Source of the DNA: Clostridium sp. AM34-11AC
Lineage (GTDB): Bacteria > Bacillota > Clostridia > Lachnospirales > Lachnospiraceae
Assembly (NCBI RefSeq): GCF_003435375.1
Contig: NZ_QWGL01000001.1
Location: forward strand, 310,001 to 374,000
Reading direction: 5' to 3'
DNA: 64,000 bases
Shown: one piece after another, positions 25,836 through 34,584 of the stretch
Layout of the letters: each line of letters opens with the position of its first letter
Numbering within the stretch: the first letter of the stretch is position 1
Notes under the pieces: model-generated
The model's database searches: none
What the model saw: the letters and a program-made list of their open reading frames with translations, nothing else
What the model was told of the DNA's origin: nothing
Position numbers and translations under genes: made by a program

Positions 25836-25973
25836 ATAAAAGCACATGACCTTGACGGAGGCTGGTATTGTCCAAATTGCAAGAAGGTAATTGTGCTTTG
25901 GAAGCAAACGAGCAAAGGCAACTCCCAATTTATCGAACCCATACAAACGGGGAGTTGGAGGAGGTATCTATGA
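25836..25973 (+). pseudogene. Fragment of a small zinc-ribbon gene
   Basis: Frame reading HDLDGGWYCPNCKKVIVLWK, a CxxC knuckle like that of the DUF6487 type, without a start codon; it runs to a TGA overlapping the next gene's ATG. Probably the end of a decayed gene. Confidence 0.5.
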
Positions 25974-26629
25974 TAAAGCGATTTGATAAAGTTGATGGCA
26001 GTTATGTTGAAAAAATATATGGGCAAGATAGATATGGCTATTCCAAGAGTGATACGATAGATTTCTATGATTTAGTCGAGTTAGCAAAGGAAGGAATTAG
26101 TAGAGGATCGGTTGTACTTATCTATGATTTCGAAAAAGGGAAGGTATACACTCCATTTGAAAAGCAGAATAATATTGTTTATGGAGATCCGGTATATGTA
26201 GAAAAATTCATATATTTTTTGCAGTGTGATTATAACAAGAAAAGAATTTCTTTATATCGCTATTTACCAGAGAAAATACTGGAAAAAGTTGCAGAATTAA
26301 ACCTCGATGATTTGAATCCATATAATTTGCATATTGTAGGTAATCCACTATATATCATAAGTCAGGAAGCTGGAGAAGGATTTCGATGTTATTATCCAAC
26401 GGAATTTTTCTTCCCATTAAAGCACAATGAATCGGTGATTTTTATAGAGGATGGCAAGGTCTATATTGAAGCTTGGATAGAAGAAGGTTGGGATGACGAA
26501 AACAACTGTGCAACAGATGATTATAAATATTACGACAAAATCATAGTAAAAGATTTTGCAGGTAATAAAATTTCCGAAGAGGTAGGTTGTTTGAACAAAG
26601 GTCCTGATGGAAATTGGTGGATTTCATAA
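25970..26629 (+). CDS. Hypothetical protein of the AT-rich island
   Basis: 219 residues from the ATG at 25970, which has SD GGAGGAGG at 6 nt. No signal peptide or membrane helix. Rich in Tyr/Phe and acidic residues, predicted mostly beta (VIFIEDGKVYIEAWIEEGWD, YYDKIIVKDFAGNKISEEVG). No family recognised. Acidic single-domain proteins of this kind are sometimes immunity proteins, but no toxin partner is visible. Confidence 0.65.
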   Translation: MIKRFDKVDGSYVEKIYGQDRYGYSKSDTIDFYDLVELAKEGISRGSVVLIYDFEKGKVYTPFEKQNNIVYGDPVYVEKFIYFLQCDYNKKRISLYRYLPEKILEKVAELNLDDLNPYNLHIVGNPLYIISQEAGEGFRCYYPTEFFFPLKHNESVIFIEDGKVYIEAWIEEGWDDENNCATDDYKYYDKIIVKDFAGNKISEEVGCLNKGPDGNWWIS

Positions 26630-26662
26630 ATACAAACAACTCGATTGGTCGGAAACTGGTGA

Positions 26663-27040
26663 ATGATAATGGCGATAAATGTAGAGCAGACAAAAAAGTA
26701 TTATAAGGATATTAAGCAAGAGGATTTGTGCGACTGTAATTACTGTAAGAATTATTATTTGCAAGTAAAAGATGCATATCCTAAGGTAGCAGAGTTTTTG
26801 GACAGCATAGGAATAGATATTGAAAAGCCATTTGAAACAAGCCCATTAGAGCCTGATGAGCATGGGATGCTGGAGTATTGTATATGCCAGTATATAGTAA
26901 TTGGTTCCGCTCCAAGTGAATTATCAAAAGAAATAGAAAATGTGAAGATTGATATTTCAGAATCGCATCCGAGTACAGATCTGATTCAGGAACATTTTGT
27001 GATAGACATTTATCCAATCTGTTTAAAATGGATTCTGTAA
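26663..27040 (+). CDS. Hypothetical protein with clustered N-terminal cysteines
   Basis: 125 residues starting MIMAINVEQTKKYYKDIKQE, with CDCNYCKNYY at residues 23-32, a possible metal or Cys-rich knuckle, and EYCICQYIVIG near 71. SD is weak; the ATG two codons later is equally possible. I do not recognise a function. Follows the previous gene by 33 bp in the same orientation. Confidence 0.6.
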   Translation: MIMAINVEQTKKYYKDIKQEDLCDCNYCKNYYLQVKDAYPKVAEFLDSIGIDIEKPFETSPLEPDEHGMLEYCICQYIVIGSAPSELSKEIENVKIDISESHPSTDLIQEHFVIDIYPICLKWIL

Positions 27041-27043
27041 TGC

Positions 27044-27199
27044 GGGCAAATTCCAGTTTGATGAAATAAAGAAATTATTGGAGAGGGAAAATATGGTTGG
27101 AAGTATTTCGATTTCAGAGCAGATGGATTTGGGAAAAGCAGAGCGTTTTATTTCAGAGACCCGGATGGAATCATTCTTGAGATGATGCAACCGTTATAA
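27044..27199 (+). pseudogene. C-terminal remnant of a VOC/glyoxalase-family gene
   Basis: One frame ends GKSRAFYFRDPDGIILEMMQ then PL and stop, the canonical closing motif of VOC proteins (FxDPDGxxxE). The upstream part sits in another frame (KFQFDEIKKLLERENM), so the remnant is both truncated and frameshifted. Confidence 0.7.
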
Positions 27200-27270
27200 A
27201 AGGAGACTAATCAGAATTTGTAGTATGATTTGTGAATCAAAGTGACAATGATGATAATTTCCAAAATAAC

Positions 27271-27299
27271 TTGACATGATAAGAAGTCAGAGGTATTAT
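27271..27299 (+). promoter_or_regulatory. Sigma-A promoter of the antiporter gene
   Basis: TTGACA (27271-27276), 17-bp spacer, TATTAT (27294-27299); start near 27306. Confidence 0.85.
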
Positions 27300-27305
27300 T
27301 GAAAC

Positions 27306-27403
27306 CGTTAAAGGGAATGAAGTTCTCCCTTGGGAAACCTAAACCGCTTTTTAAGCTGATGACTTCTGCGATTATCTGTTCGCAGAAAGGCATCAGCTTT
27401 TTT
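27306..27403 (+). promoter_or_regulatory. Fluoride riboswitch (crcB motif) with terminator
   Basis: The leader reads GGGAATGAAGTTCTCCC, a variable stem, TAAACCGCTTTTTAAGC and TGATGACTTCTGCG, matching the fluoride aptamer order GGnGATGrrG...CYCC...AAACNGC...GCTGATGrCYTCTRC, including the pseudoknot AAGTTC region and the reverse Watson-Crick nucleotides' context. The 3' strand AAGCTGATG (27353-27361) is shared with a terminator stem (CATCAGCTT then TTTTTT, ending 27403). Fluoride should stabilise the aptamer and allow readthrough into the antiporter gene. Confidence 0.85.
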
Positions 27404-27425
27404 GCGTCCAAAGGAGGAGAATTTT

Positions 27426-28631
27426 ATGTTAACATCACTGGCTTTCATTTTTCTTGTTGGTCTGTTCATGGCTGCAATTTGTCAACGGCTCAAGCTGCCC
27501 CGCATTATTGGTATGCTGATTACGGGTATTGTGCTGGGACCTTATGTCCTTGACCTGCTCGATCCCTCTATCCTGTCCATTTCCGCTGACCTACGGCAAA
27601 TGGCTCTTATCATCATTCTGCTCAAAGCAGGGCTATCCCTCAATCTGGCTGATTTGAAAAGGGTAGGACGACCCGCCATTATGATGTCCTGTGTCCCGGC
27701 AAGCTGTGAAATATTAGCGTTCTTTCTGTTTGCGCCTGGCATTTTAGGCGTTACCAGAATAGAGGCCGCTGTCATGGGCGCTGTCCTCGGCGCAGTTTCT
27801 CCGGCAGTCGTTGTGCCACGCATGGTTCAGTTGATGGACTCAAAATACGGCACAGACAAAAGTATTCCCCAGCTTATTCTGGTAGGGGCGTCCTGCGACG
27901 ATATTTTCGTTATTGTGCTGTTCTCTACCTTTCTCGGCATGGCACAGGGCGGTCATGCAAATTTGATGGATTTTATCAATATCCCGGTTTCCATCGTCCT
28001 CGGCATTGCCTTGGGCGCAATCACCGGGTATCTGCTCAGTTTGTTTTTTGAAACTGCCTACACACATAACCACTGCGTCCGAAACAGCATGAAAGTAATC
28101 GTTGTTTTGGGCGTATCGTTCCTGCTCATGGCGATTGAAACATGGTTGAAGGAGAGTATATCTGTCTCCGGTCTGTTGGCTGTAGTAAGCATGGCTTGCG
28201 TTCTCAAAATCAAAAGTGTTACCTTTGTATCAAAACGATTGTCTGAAAAATTCGGAAAACTCTGGCTGGCGGCGGAAGTGCTCCTGTTTGTGCTGGTCGG
28301 TGCGGCGGTGGATATTCGTTATACACTGAACGCTGGCATTGCGGCGATATTGATGATCTTCCTCGCCCTTATTTTCCGTTCTGCGGGTGTTGCTCTTTGT
28401 TTAGTCGGCACACCTTTGACATGGAAAGAGCGTCTTTTCTGTATGATTGCCTATCTACCCAAAGCCACTGTACAGGCAGCAATTGGTTCTGTGCCACTTG
28501 CAGCAGGTCTTGCATGTGGGAAAATCGTTTTATCAGTTGCCGTTATGGCAATTGTTACTGCTGCTCCTGTGGGTGCTTTTGGAATGGATGTCTTGTATAA
28601 GAAATTATTAAATAGAGATTTAACAGATTGA
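27426..28631 (+). CDS. Cation:proton antiporter (CPA superfamily), fluoride-riboswitch controlled
   Basis: 401 residues from the ATG with SD AAGGAGG at 9 nt (27426). About eleven to twelve membrane helices: LTSLAFIFLVGLFMAAICQR, LPRIIGMLITGIVLGPYVLD, ILLKAGLSLNLADLKRVGRP and GAVLGAVSPAVVVPRMVQ near residue 125, the Na+/H+ exchanger pattern; SCDDIFVIVLFSTFLG near 160 holds the transport-site aspartates. Antiporters of this type occur behind fluoride riboswitches in place of CrcB or CLC-F, and probably help keep ions or pH stable under fluoride stress. GC content is back to genome level, unlike the preceding island. Confidence 0.92.
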   Translation: MLTSLAFIFLVGLFMAAICQRLKLPRIIGMLITGIVLGPYVLDLLDPSILSISADLRQMALIIILLKAGLSLNLADLKRVGRPAIMMSCVPASCEILAFFLFAPGILGVTRIEAAVMGAVLGAVSPAVVVPRMVQLMDSKYGTDKSIPQLILVGASCDDIFVIVLFSTFLGMAQGGHANLMDFINIPVSIVLGIALGAITGYLLSLFFETAYTHNHCVRNSMKVIVVLGVSFLLMAIETWLKESISVSGLLAVVSMACVLKIKSVTFVSKRLSEKFGKLWLAAEVLLFVLVGAAVDIRYTLNAGIAAILMIFLALIFRSAGVALCLVGTPLTWKERLFCMIAYLPKATVQAAIGSVPLAAGLACGKIVLSVAVMAIVTAAPVGAFGMDVLYKKLLNRDLTD

Positions 28632-28799
28632 TATATCGAGTATAAATCCAAGTTTGAAGAACCGTTAGGTAAGTTCAGGTTCAATAAACCCATGTGTAAA
28701 TATGCATATTACTTAGAATTTTAAGTAAGGGGAACACTTTTCCGAAATGGGAGTAAAATAATACTTTTTATGAGCTATCTATTGCATCACATACACTAA

Positions 28800-28825
28800 G
28801 AGCAGCGGATAGCATTCCGCTGCTC
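28800..28825. terminator. Hairpin between convergent genes
   Basis: GAGCAGCGG/CCGCTGCTC, 9-bp stem with 8-nt loop between the antiporter and the leftward glycosidase gene. T-runs are weak. The rest of the 210-bp gap shows nothing further. Confidence 0.5.
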
Positions 28826-28841
28826 GTAATAGCTTCTTCTT

Positions 28842-30009
28842 TTATTGGAATATCGTTTTAAAAACCGGCTGCATGGACGAGATCCATGTATTCTCTTCCG
28901 CATTATAATACTTTGTATCTGCATTTACCGCAAACGGAATTCCTGCATCACTCAATGCTTTCGTCATAAATCCTGCAAATACTGTCTGTTCTTCTACACT
29001 ATATGTATTTCCTTTATTATAGTTTCCCGGCATCCAGGCTCCAACCCATGTCGGAATCCCCGTCTGCTGCTGCCATGCAAGCGCCGTCTGGATCTTATCT
29101 GTAATCAGCTTCTTCTCAGCATCCGTTCCCGTAGTCCACAGCTTCTTTTCATTTGCCTTATCCGGCCCGGATGCGTAAAAGTGCCATTCTGCCATAAGAT
29201 ATCCATTGTGTGCACTTGGAATTTTCAGCTCTGACAAATAATTAGGGTCTGACCGCAGTCGTGGAGAGATCATAATGATTCTGTCCGGATTTGTTTTTCT
29301 GATTGCCGCAACCGTCTGTTCATACATTTCATTCAACGTATCCGGCAATTTATTGATCGCATCCGAAGATTCAATCATCAGATCAAAGGCCACCAGATGT
29401 GAAGCATCTTTAAAATGTTCTGCGATCTGGCTCCACCATTCCGTCACATGATCCATATTTTCCTTTGTTGGATTTGTTTTAAACTCATGCGCCTGATATG
29501 CAATAACAGGAATAATTCCGTTTTTCAGGCAATCAGTGATCTGCATATCCAGCAATGCCAGAAGCTCGGTGCTGATATCATCCTGTACCCGAATTCTGAC
29601 ATGGCTGACCCCGGCTTTCTTAAATTCCTGTACCTGCTTAATGCTGTATGTTCTGGTCTGCTTCTGAAATTCTGACCATGTGACATCCAGACCTTTTCCC
29701 AAAAAAAGTCTGGTACTGCCACGGAAGTACCGCCTGATCTTTGCTCTGCCCGAGTCCTTCGATCCAGGCACCATCTGCGCCCGTGACATATCCATCCGGC
29801 GTCATGCAGTTTGCGCTCATGTAACCATCCGATTCAAAGTAATACCATTTACCGTCATCGTCCCGAAACCACTGATCCTGAAGAAATGTCTGATCATCGT
29901 TCTCATATTTCCATCCTGCCATGTCCTGCTTCCACTGTCCGGCATATGATGGGAAACTGCTGACCGCCAGAAGCACAGAAGCTGCCAGGCCCAAATAAAT
30001 TCTTTTCAA
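28842..30009 (-). pseudogene. Secreted GH5-like glycosidase with wall-binding repeat, frameshifted
   Basis: Two overlapping minus-strand frames form one gene. The first part, from a TTG at 30009 with SD GGAGG, gives a signal peptide (MKRIYLGLAASVLLAVSSF), a wall-binding repeat (WFRDDDGKWYYFESDGYM) and ends ...VLPWQYQTFFGK. The second frame continues GLDVTWSEFQKQTR and carries the catalytic domain (FDLMIESSDAINKL, LMAEWHFYASGPDK, IPTWVGAWMPGNYNKG). The shift is at 29694-29707, in T7-GGG-A4 of the coding strand: removing one base restores the frame. Could be a real mutation, phase variation, or a homopolymer sequencing error. Confidence 0.8.
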
Positions 30010-30024
30010 TCTTGTTTCCTCCAC

Positions 30025-30507
30025 TTATTGCCCGGAAGAAAGAAGATCATCAATCTGTTTCCAAATGCTATTGATCTCTTTCAGCATTTCCAGACGTTTT
30101 TCCTTTTCTTTTTCTGCTTCTTTTAATTTTAGGATTGCTGTGTCAAAATCTTTGTTCTCGGCAGCCGCCTTCGCTTCTGCGCGAAGATTCTTTACCTGGG
30201 AATCCCCGTTTTCCTCACGGATCGTTTTTATTTTCCCATGAAGTGTTTTTGCCTCTTTCCACACTTCCTTGTCAACCGGAAGCTCTCCTGTCTCCTTTTT
30301 GTTCAGATGAATATTCTTGAAATGTTCCTTGATAGTTTTATTGGATTCCCTGAGAACATCCATCTGCTCCTCCATCACTTTCATCTCAGTACGGATCGGT
30401 TCCGCTTCCGCCCTATATTCTTTTCTTGTCTCAGCCGCAAACGCAGAGAAGGACATGATTGCAGTAAGCGATAACGCCGCGCATAAAATTTTTAAACTCT
30501 TCTTCAT
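30025..30507 (-). CDS. Small secreted coiled-coil protein
   Basis: 160 residues with signal peptide (MKKSLKILCAALSLTAIMSF, cleavage after AFA). The rest is almost entirely Lys/Glu-rich helix (EKEKEKRLEMLKEINSIWKQ), a probable coiled coil. No catalytic motif. The next gene's TTG start is 16 nt after its stop, so it is co-transcribed with the wall-binding glycosidase. SD TGGAGG. Divergent from the two-component system, a likely regulatory link. Confidence 0.75.
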   Translation of the reverse strand: MKKSLKILCAALSLTAIMSFSAFAAETRKEYRAEAEPIRTEMKVMEEQMDVLRESNKTIKEHFKNIHLNKKETGELPVDKEVWKEAKTLHGKIKTIREENGDSQVKNLRAEAKAAAENKDFDTAILKLKEAEKEKEKRLEMLKEINSIWKQIDDLLSSGQ

Positions 30508-30664
30508 CTTGTTACCTCCATCAGTAAATTATTTTATGTGTTTATCATACCGTTATCCCTATGTGCATTACCAGTTCACCTGTGTGGCAAGAATGTGGCA
30601 ATCATTTACGGTTTTAAACTTTCATGTTAATATGAAAACATAAATACAAACGAGGTAATTTATC

Positions 30665-31390
30665 ATGTCAAAACTGATCTATGTAGTAGATGATGAGTCA
30701 AATATCCGTACAATGATGCAGCTATTTCTTGAAAATGAAGGCTTTACAGTAGAGACGTTTAAAGATGGTCAGGAAGCCTGTCAGGCCTTTTCCGCAAAAG
30801 AACCCGATATGCTGATCCTCGATATCATGATGCCCGGAATCGACGGTCTCAGTCTATGTACCTATTTCCGTCGTCAAAGCCACGTTCCCATTATTTTTGT
30901 ATCTGCCAAAGATACGCCGCTCGACCGTGTTATGGGAATCACTCTCGGAAGCGATGACTATATTACAAAGCCCTTTCTTCCATTAGAGTTCGTTGCGCGG
31001 GTAAAGGCATTATTCCGCCGGTCTGATCCACACTTTTACGATGCCGGCATGACCGATCCTGTCACTCGGTTTGTATGTGGAAATCTGGTTCTTTTTCCTG
31101 TCAGCCACAGAGTCACAATTCAGGAACATGATCTCAATGTAACACCGACAGAATTTGATTTTCTGCTGTATATGATACAACGGGCAGATAACGCTGTTTC
31201 TAAAAAAGAATTAGCCGAACAGGTCTGGCATTTTCAAGGTCCTGATCCGGAAGCAGATATGCCGGAGGATTTTATTAAACGACTTCGAAAAAAACTACTT
31301 TCGTTCGGATCTACTGCCCTGATCGAGACGGTATGGGGCTTTGGTTATCGAATGGGCGAACGAAGGCCAGAAGGGATCGAATCAATATGA
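30665..31390 (+). CDS. OmpR-family response regulator
   Basis: 241 residues. The receiver domain has the acidic pair VVDDES, phosphoacceptor Asp in MLILDIMMPGIDGLSLC (near residue 56), VPIIFVSAKDTPLD and the Lys in DDYITKPF. The C-terminal winged helix shows LNVTPTEFDFLLYMIQRADN and IETVWGFGYRMGER. It overlaps the histidine-kinase start by 4 bp (ATGA). Probably controls the adjacent secreted-protein genes in response to an envelope signal. Confidence 0.95.
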   Translation: MSKLIYVVDDESNIRTMMQLFLENEGFTVETFKDGQEACQAFSAKEPDMLILDIMMPGIDGLSLCTYFRRQSHVPIIFVSAKDTPLDRVMGITLGSDDYITKPFLPLEFVARVKALFRRSDPHFYDAGMTDPVTRFVCGNLVLFPVSHRVTIQEHDLNVTPTEFDFLLYMIQRADNAVSKKELAEQVWHFQGPDPEADMPEDFIKRLRKKLLSFGSTALIETVWGFGYRMGERRPEGIESI

Positions 31391-32817
31391 TTGGAAAGAG
31401 TATCCAGACACGTTTATTTTCTGCAGTTTTTCTCGTGATTTTTATGATGACTTTCGGAGTCGGAATCACCTTTTTCCTTTCTTCCCGCTGGTATGTACAG
31501 TACACTGCCAGGAAAGAAACAGAGCATCTGATCAGGATGGTTCAGTCGGAGTCGGATCGTTTGAGCACTGACCCGGCTTACACTTCTTCAGATTCTAAGG
31601 AAAATACGCGCGAATCTTCAAAAGCTTTGCTTCGTTCTGTCCGGCTGCAGCTCAGAGATCAGCCTTATAATGGTATATTTCTGATTTTTAATTCCAAGCA
31701 AAAACTTGTCTTCCCTAAATCCAGTAATGACCGGAATATTTATCCGATATCTGCTTTGGAGGAACAGTGCCGCCGGATGATCCAGTCAGGTGAACTGATT
31801 TCCGGAAAAACGTCCCGGATTTTACTTTCTGAAGACTTCTGGTACATCAGTATGTATGTGTTTCCGTCCAGTACACCTGTGCGGGCAAAGTATTTTGTTT
31901 CTGTTGTCCAAATTCCGGATTCATCTGTTTTCTGGAATTATACATGGAAATTGTATCTTGCGATTTTAATCGCTTCTGTGTTTTTATCATCTTTTTTAGT
32001 ATGGGGAATTGCAAGAACCATCTCTGTCCCGCTCCGGCATCTTTGTCTCCAAATCCAGAGGATCAATGGAGAAACAGACGCACAGATCCATGATTCCTAT
32101 TCTTTAAATGAACTGGAATCTTTAAAACGATCCTATAACCAGATGGAAGAAACGATCCGAAGATCCGAGGAAGAAAAAAGACAGTTTTTTCAAAACGCTT
32201 CCCATGATCTGAAAACGCCGCTTGCGTCTATCACCGGGTATTCCCAGGGAATCGTTTCCAATGTCATAAAGGATCATCAGAAAGCTGCCAGTATCATTCT
32301 TTCTGAAAGTCTGCGCATGACTGACCTTGTAGAAAGCATTCTTTCTCTCTCAAAAATGGACAGTCACACATTTGACCTTCATCCGACAGATCTGGAAGTA
32401 ATGGAGTTTCTTGATGAGTGTGTGGATATCATGAGTACGATCCGAAAGGACTGCGTGATACATCTTGAAGCTGAACGCCCACTAATGATCCACACGGATC
32501 CGGAATTGTTGAAGCGGGTGATACAAAATATTCTTTCAAATTGTCTGCGATATGCCGATCACGAGATTCTGATCCGTATGAGTACAGATGGTAACTCGCT
32601 GATCCTTCTGATACAGGATGATGGTCCGGGATTCCCGGAGAAAGATCTCCCTCATATTTTTGAACGTTTTTATAAGGGTAATGGTGGAAAAAATGGAATT
32701 GGTCTTTCGATTGTATGGACCGGCATCCACTATCTTGGCGGATCCATTACCGCCGGAAACCGCGCTGTGCCGGAACACGGGGCTTATTATCAGCTTTTAT
32801 TTCCCCTGTCTTTTTAA
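31387..32817 (+). CDS. Sensor histidine kinase
   Basis: 476 residues from the ATG at 31387. TM1 near residues 10-32, an extracytoplasmic sensor region of about 150 residues, TM2 near 190-215, HAMP, then the dimerisation/phosphoacceptor box FFQNASHDLKTPLASITGYS (His near residue 278). ATPase motifs N (VIQNILSNCLRYA), G1 (DDGPGFPEKDL), F (FERFYKG) and G2 (GIGLSIV) are all present. Pairs with the preceding response regulator by 4-bp overlap. Confidence 0.95.
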   Translation: MIGKSIQTRLFSAVFLVIFMMTFGVGITFFLSSRWYVQYTARKETEHLIRMVQSESDRLSTDPAYTSSDSKENTRESSKALLRSVRLQLRDQPYNGIFLIFNSKQKLVFPKSSNDRNIYPISALEEQCRRMIQSGELISGKTSRILLSEDFWYISMYVFPSSTPVRAKYFVSVVQIPDSSVFWNYTWKLYLAILIASVFLSSFLVWGIARTISVPLRHLCLQIQRINGETDAQIHDSYSLNELESLKRSYNQMEETIRRSEEEKRQFFQNASHDLKTPLASITGYSQGIVSNVIKDHQKAASIILSESLRMTDLVESILSLSKMDSHTFDLHPTDLEVMEFLDECVDIMSTIRKDCVIHLEAERPLMIHTDPELLKRVIQNILSNCLRYADHEILIRMSTDGNSLILLIQDDGPGFPEKDLPHIFERFYKGNGGKNGIGLSIVWTGIHYLGGSITAGNRAVPEHGAYYQLLFPLSF

Positions 32818-32824
32818 CCGAATC

Positions 32825-32970
32825 AAGTAAGTCCTAGCTTCAATTGCGAAAAGCAATAAGCAGTGGGTGGGGACTTGCTTGTATCAGGAGGAGTGCAAGC
32901 TCCTTCTGATAAACTGCGGAGCAGTTATTCGGTTATGAGCAAGCAGCGAAGCGGATTGCGAATATCCGCT
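32825..32970. other. Array of short palindromes (possible single-copy hairpin repeat)
   Basis: Consecutive hairpins after the kinase gene: AAGTAAGTCC...GGGGACTTGCTT around TTGC-GAAAA-GCAA, TATCAGGAGGAG...CTCCTTCTGATA, AACTGC-GGA-GCAGTT, GCGGAT...ATCCGC. Length and build resemble families A and B, but no second copy is seen here. The remainder of the gap to 33030 is featureless. Confidence 0.5.
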
Positions 32971-33030
32971 TGACAATTGCCAATCTCTCGTACAAACACA
33001 GGCTTTAACTCAGTACCCACGTATGTACGC

Positions 33031-33076
33031 AAAAAGACCGGCATATCAAATTTCTTCTTGATAAACCGGTCTTTTT
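33031..33076. terminator. Bidirectional terminator
   Basis: AAAAAGACCGG...TATCAA/TTGATA...CCGGTCTTTTT, between the kinase and the leftward M20 gene. Confidence 0.88.
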
Positions 33077-33133
33077 ATTGCTATTCGGCCTTTTTATCCA
33101 TTAATGGATAATTTTTTACTATTTCTGCAACTT

Positions 33134-34390
33134 CTACAGGTTTCTCTCAACCAGATTCTTTAAGGTTCCCTCGAACGGCTTGAACGGAATCTCCTTGTCG
33201 TAGTTTAAGAAATCTTTCACATATCCAAGTGCTGCTGCAACACCGTAGATCATGCCGCGCTCATCCACATCGAATTCCGGTGTGTGATGGTTTGCACCGG
33301 TTCCGGCCTCCTCGCTCTGGATACCTGTGAAGGTGATGATACCCGGCCAGAGCTTTAAGCATGCCTGCATGCTCTCAGATGCCATCCACGGCTGTGCAAC
33401 CGTAACAGCATCCTCACCGATATATTTTCTTACTGCGTTCTTCGCGATCTCGCTGCAGACTGCGTTGTTCTGGCATTCGAACAGTGGATCCGGCATATGA
33501 AGAATTTCATATGTACACTGGCAGAGCTCGCACTCTTTCTCAACTACATCCATCATCTGTTTTACAAACGGAGCGCCTGCACCGTCAACATTGAAGGTAC
33601 GGATCGTACCGCCGAAGGTCAGCTCGTCCGGAATAATGTTGCGGACGGTTCCGCAGTTTACGAAACCAACGGAGCAGGTCAGGATATCCGTCGGAGCCAC
33701 ATATTTCATGCGGATCATATTGATATGGTTATAGATATTGTTGAAACAGTCTAAAACACTGTGGGCAAGATCCGGACGGGATCCGTGACCGGCCTGGCCA
33801 TGAAGCTTGATGATAAATCCGTATGCACCGGAGAATACCGCGCCCGGCTCCGCGGAGATCGTTCCTGTCGGAACATCCCATTTTACATGTGTTGCCATAC
33901 AGGTATCGATCTTTAATTTCATTGTCTCAACGGCATACGGAAGTAAATTTCTGATATTTCCGCCAGCTTCCTCGCCGCGCTCAAAGAGGAGGACGATATT
34001 GCCGTTTAAGTCTTCCTTATTCTCGTTTAAGATCTTTGCCTCAGCGAGAAGCATCGCTGTGTGGGCGTCATGTCCGCAGGCGTGGGAGATTCCATCGTTC
34101 TTAGAGATGCAGACCTTTTCCTTTGTGAGGTTTGTCTTGCTCTCCTTGATCGGAAGTGCGTCCATATCGGCACGAAGAAGAACGGTTTTTCCAGGTTTTC
34201 CGCCGTGGATCTGTCCGATAATACCACCTTCCGGAACGACTACATACTCGATTCCCAGCGCATCGAGCTCAGAGGCAATATATTTTACTGTCTCGTACTC
34301 AACACCGCTGTTTTCCGGATACTCGTGCATATGTCTTCTGATTCTTACCATGTAGTCGAAATTTTTCTTAGCTTCGTTTAAAATATCCAT
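33134..34390 (-). CDS. M20-family amidohydrolase (aminoacylase/hippurate hydrolase-like)
   Basis: 418 residues from the ATG at 34390 (SD GGAG at 5 nt). Motifs of the M20D group: YRHMHEYPENSG-like MVRIRRHMHEYPENSGVEYE near residue 15, LLRADMDALPIKES near 70, ISHACGHDAHTAMLLAEAKI near 97, LFERGEEAGGN near 130, and a dimerisation-domain HGQAGHGSRPDLAHS near 188. Removes acyl or aminobenzoyl groups from amino acids; AbgT carriers at 56-60 kb could supply such substrates. Monocistronic. Confidence 0.9.
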   Translation of the reverse strand: MDILNEAKKNFDYMVRIRRHMHEYPENSGVEYETVKYIASELDALGIEYVVVPEGGIIGQIHGGKPGKTVLLRADMDALPIKESKTNLTKEKVCISKNDGISHACGHDAHTAMLLAEAKILNENKEDLNGNIVLLFERGEEAGGNIRNLLPYAVETMKLKIDTCMATHVKWDVPTGTISAEPGAVFSGAYGFIIKLHGQAGHGSRPDLAHSVLDCFNNIYNHINMIRMKYVAPTDILTCSVGFVNCGTVRNIIPDELTFGGTIRTFNVDGAGAPFVKQMMDVVEKECELCQCTYEILHMPDPLFECQNNAVCSEIAKNAVRKYIGEDAVTVAQPWMASESMQACLKLWPGIITFTGIQSEEAGTGANHHTPEFDVDERGMIYGVAAALGYVKDFLNYDKEIPFKPFEGTLKNLVERNL

Positions 34391-34442
34391 GTTTTCTCCA
34401 TTCCGGCGGAACCGCTTCGTCATTTACCGACAGCGCAGTTTG

Positions 34443-34501
34443 TCCGTCTCTTCAGTTTTGGATTTTCAATAACTGCTCATATCTTCACAGTCACGATCTG
34501 A
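34443..34501. repeat. Sequence blocks shared with the scfB leader
   Basis: ACAGTCACGATCTGA (34487-34501) and TCCGTCTCTTC (34443-34453) both occur in the same order at 12215-12229 and 12198-12208, with different spacing. Both pairs sit just upstream of leftward genes. Confidence 0.6.
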
Positions 34502-34584
34502 AAATGTCTGTTTCCAGACATCTCTATATTAGCATGCGCAGGGAACTAATTCCAGTCCCCTGCGCAGCTTATTTTTTATTTAAC

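Noticed and set aside
28842..30009. Programmed frameshift in the glycosidase gene
   Set aside because: T7-GGG-A4 could slip, but there is no stimulatory structure or SD-like element evident and the family is not known for recoding; kept as frameshift of unknown cause.
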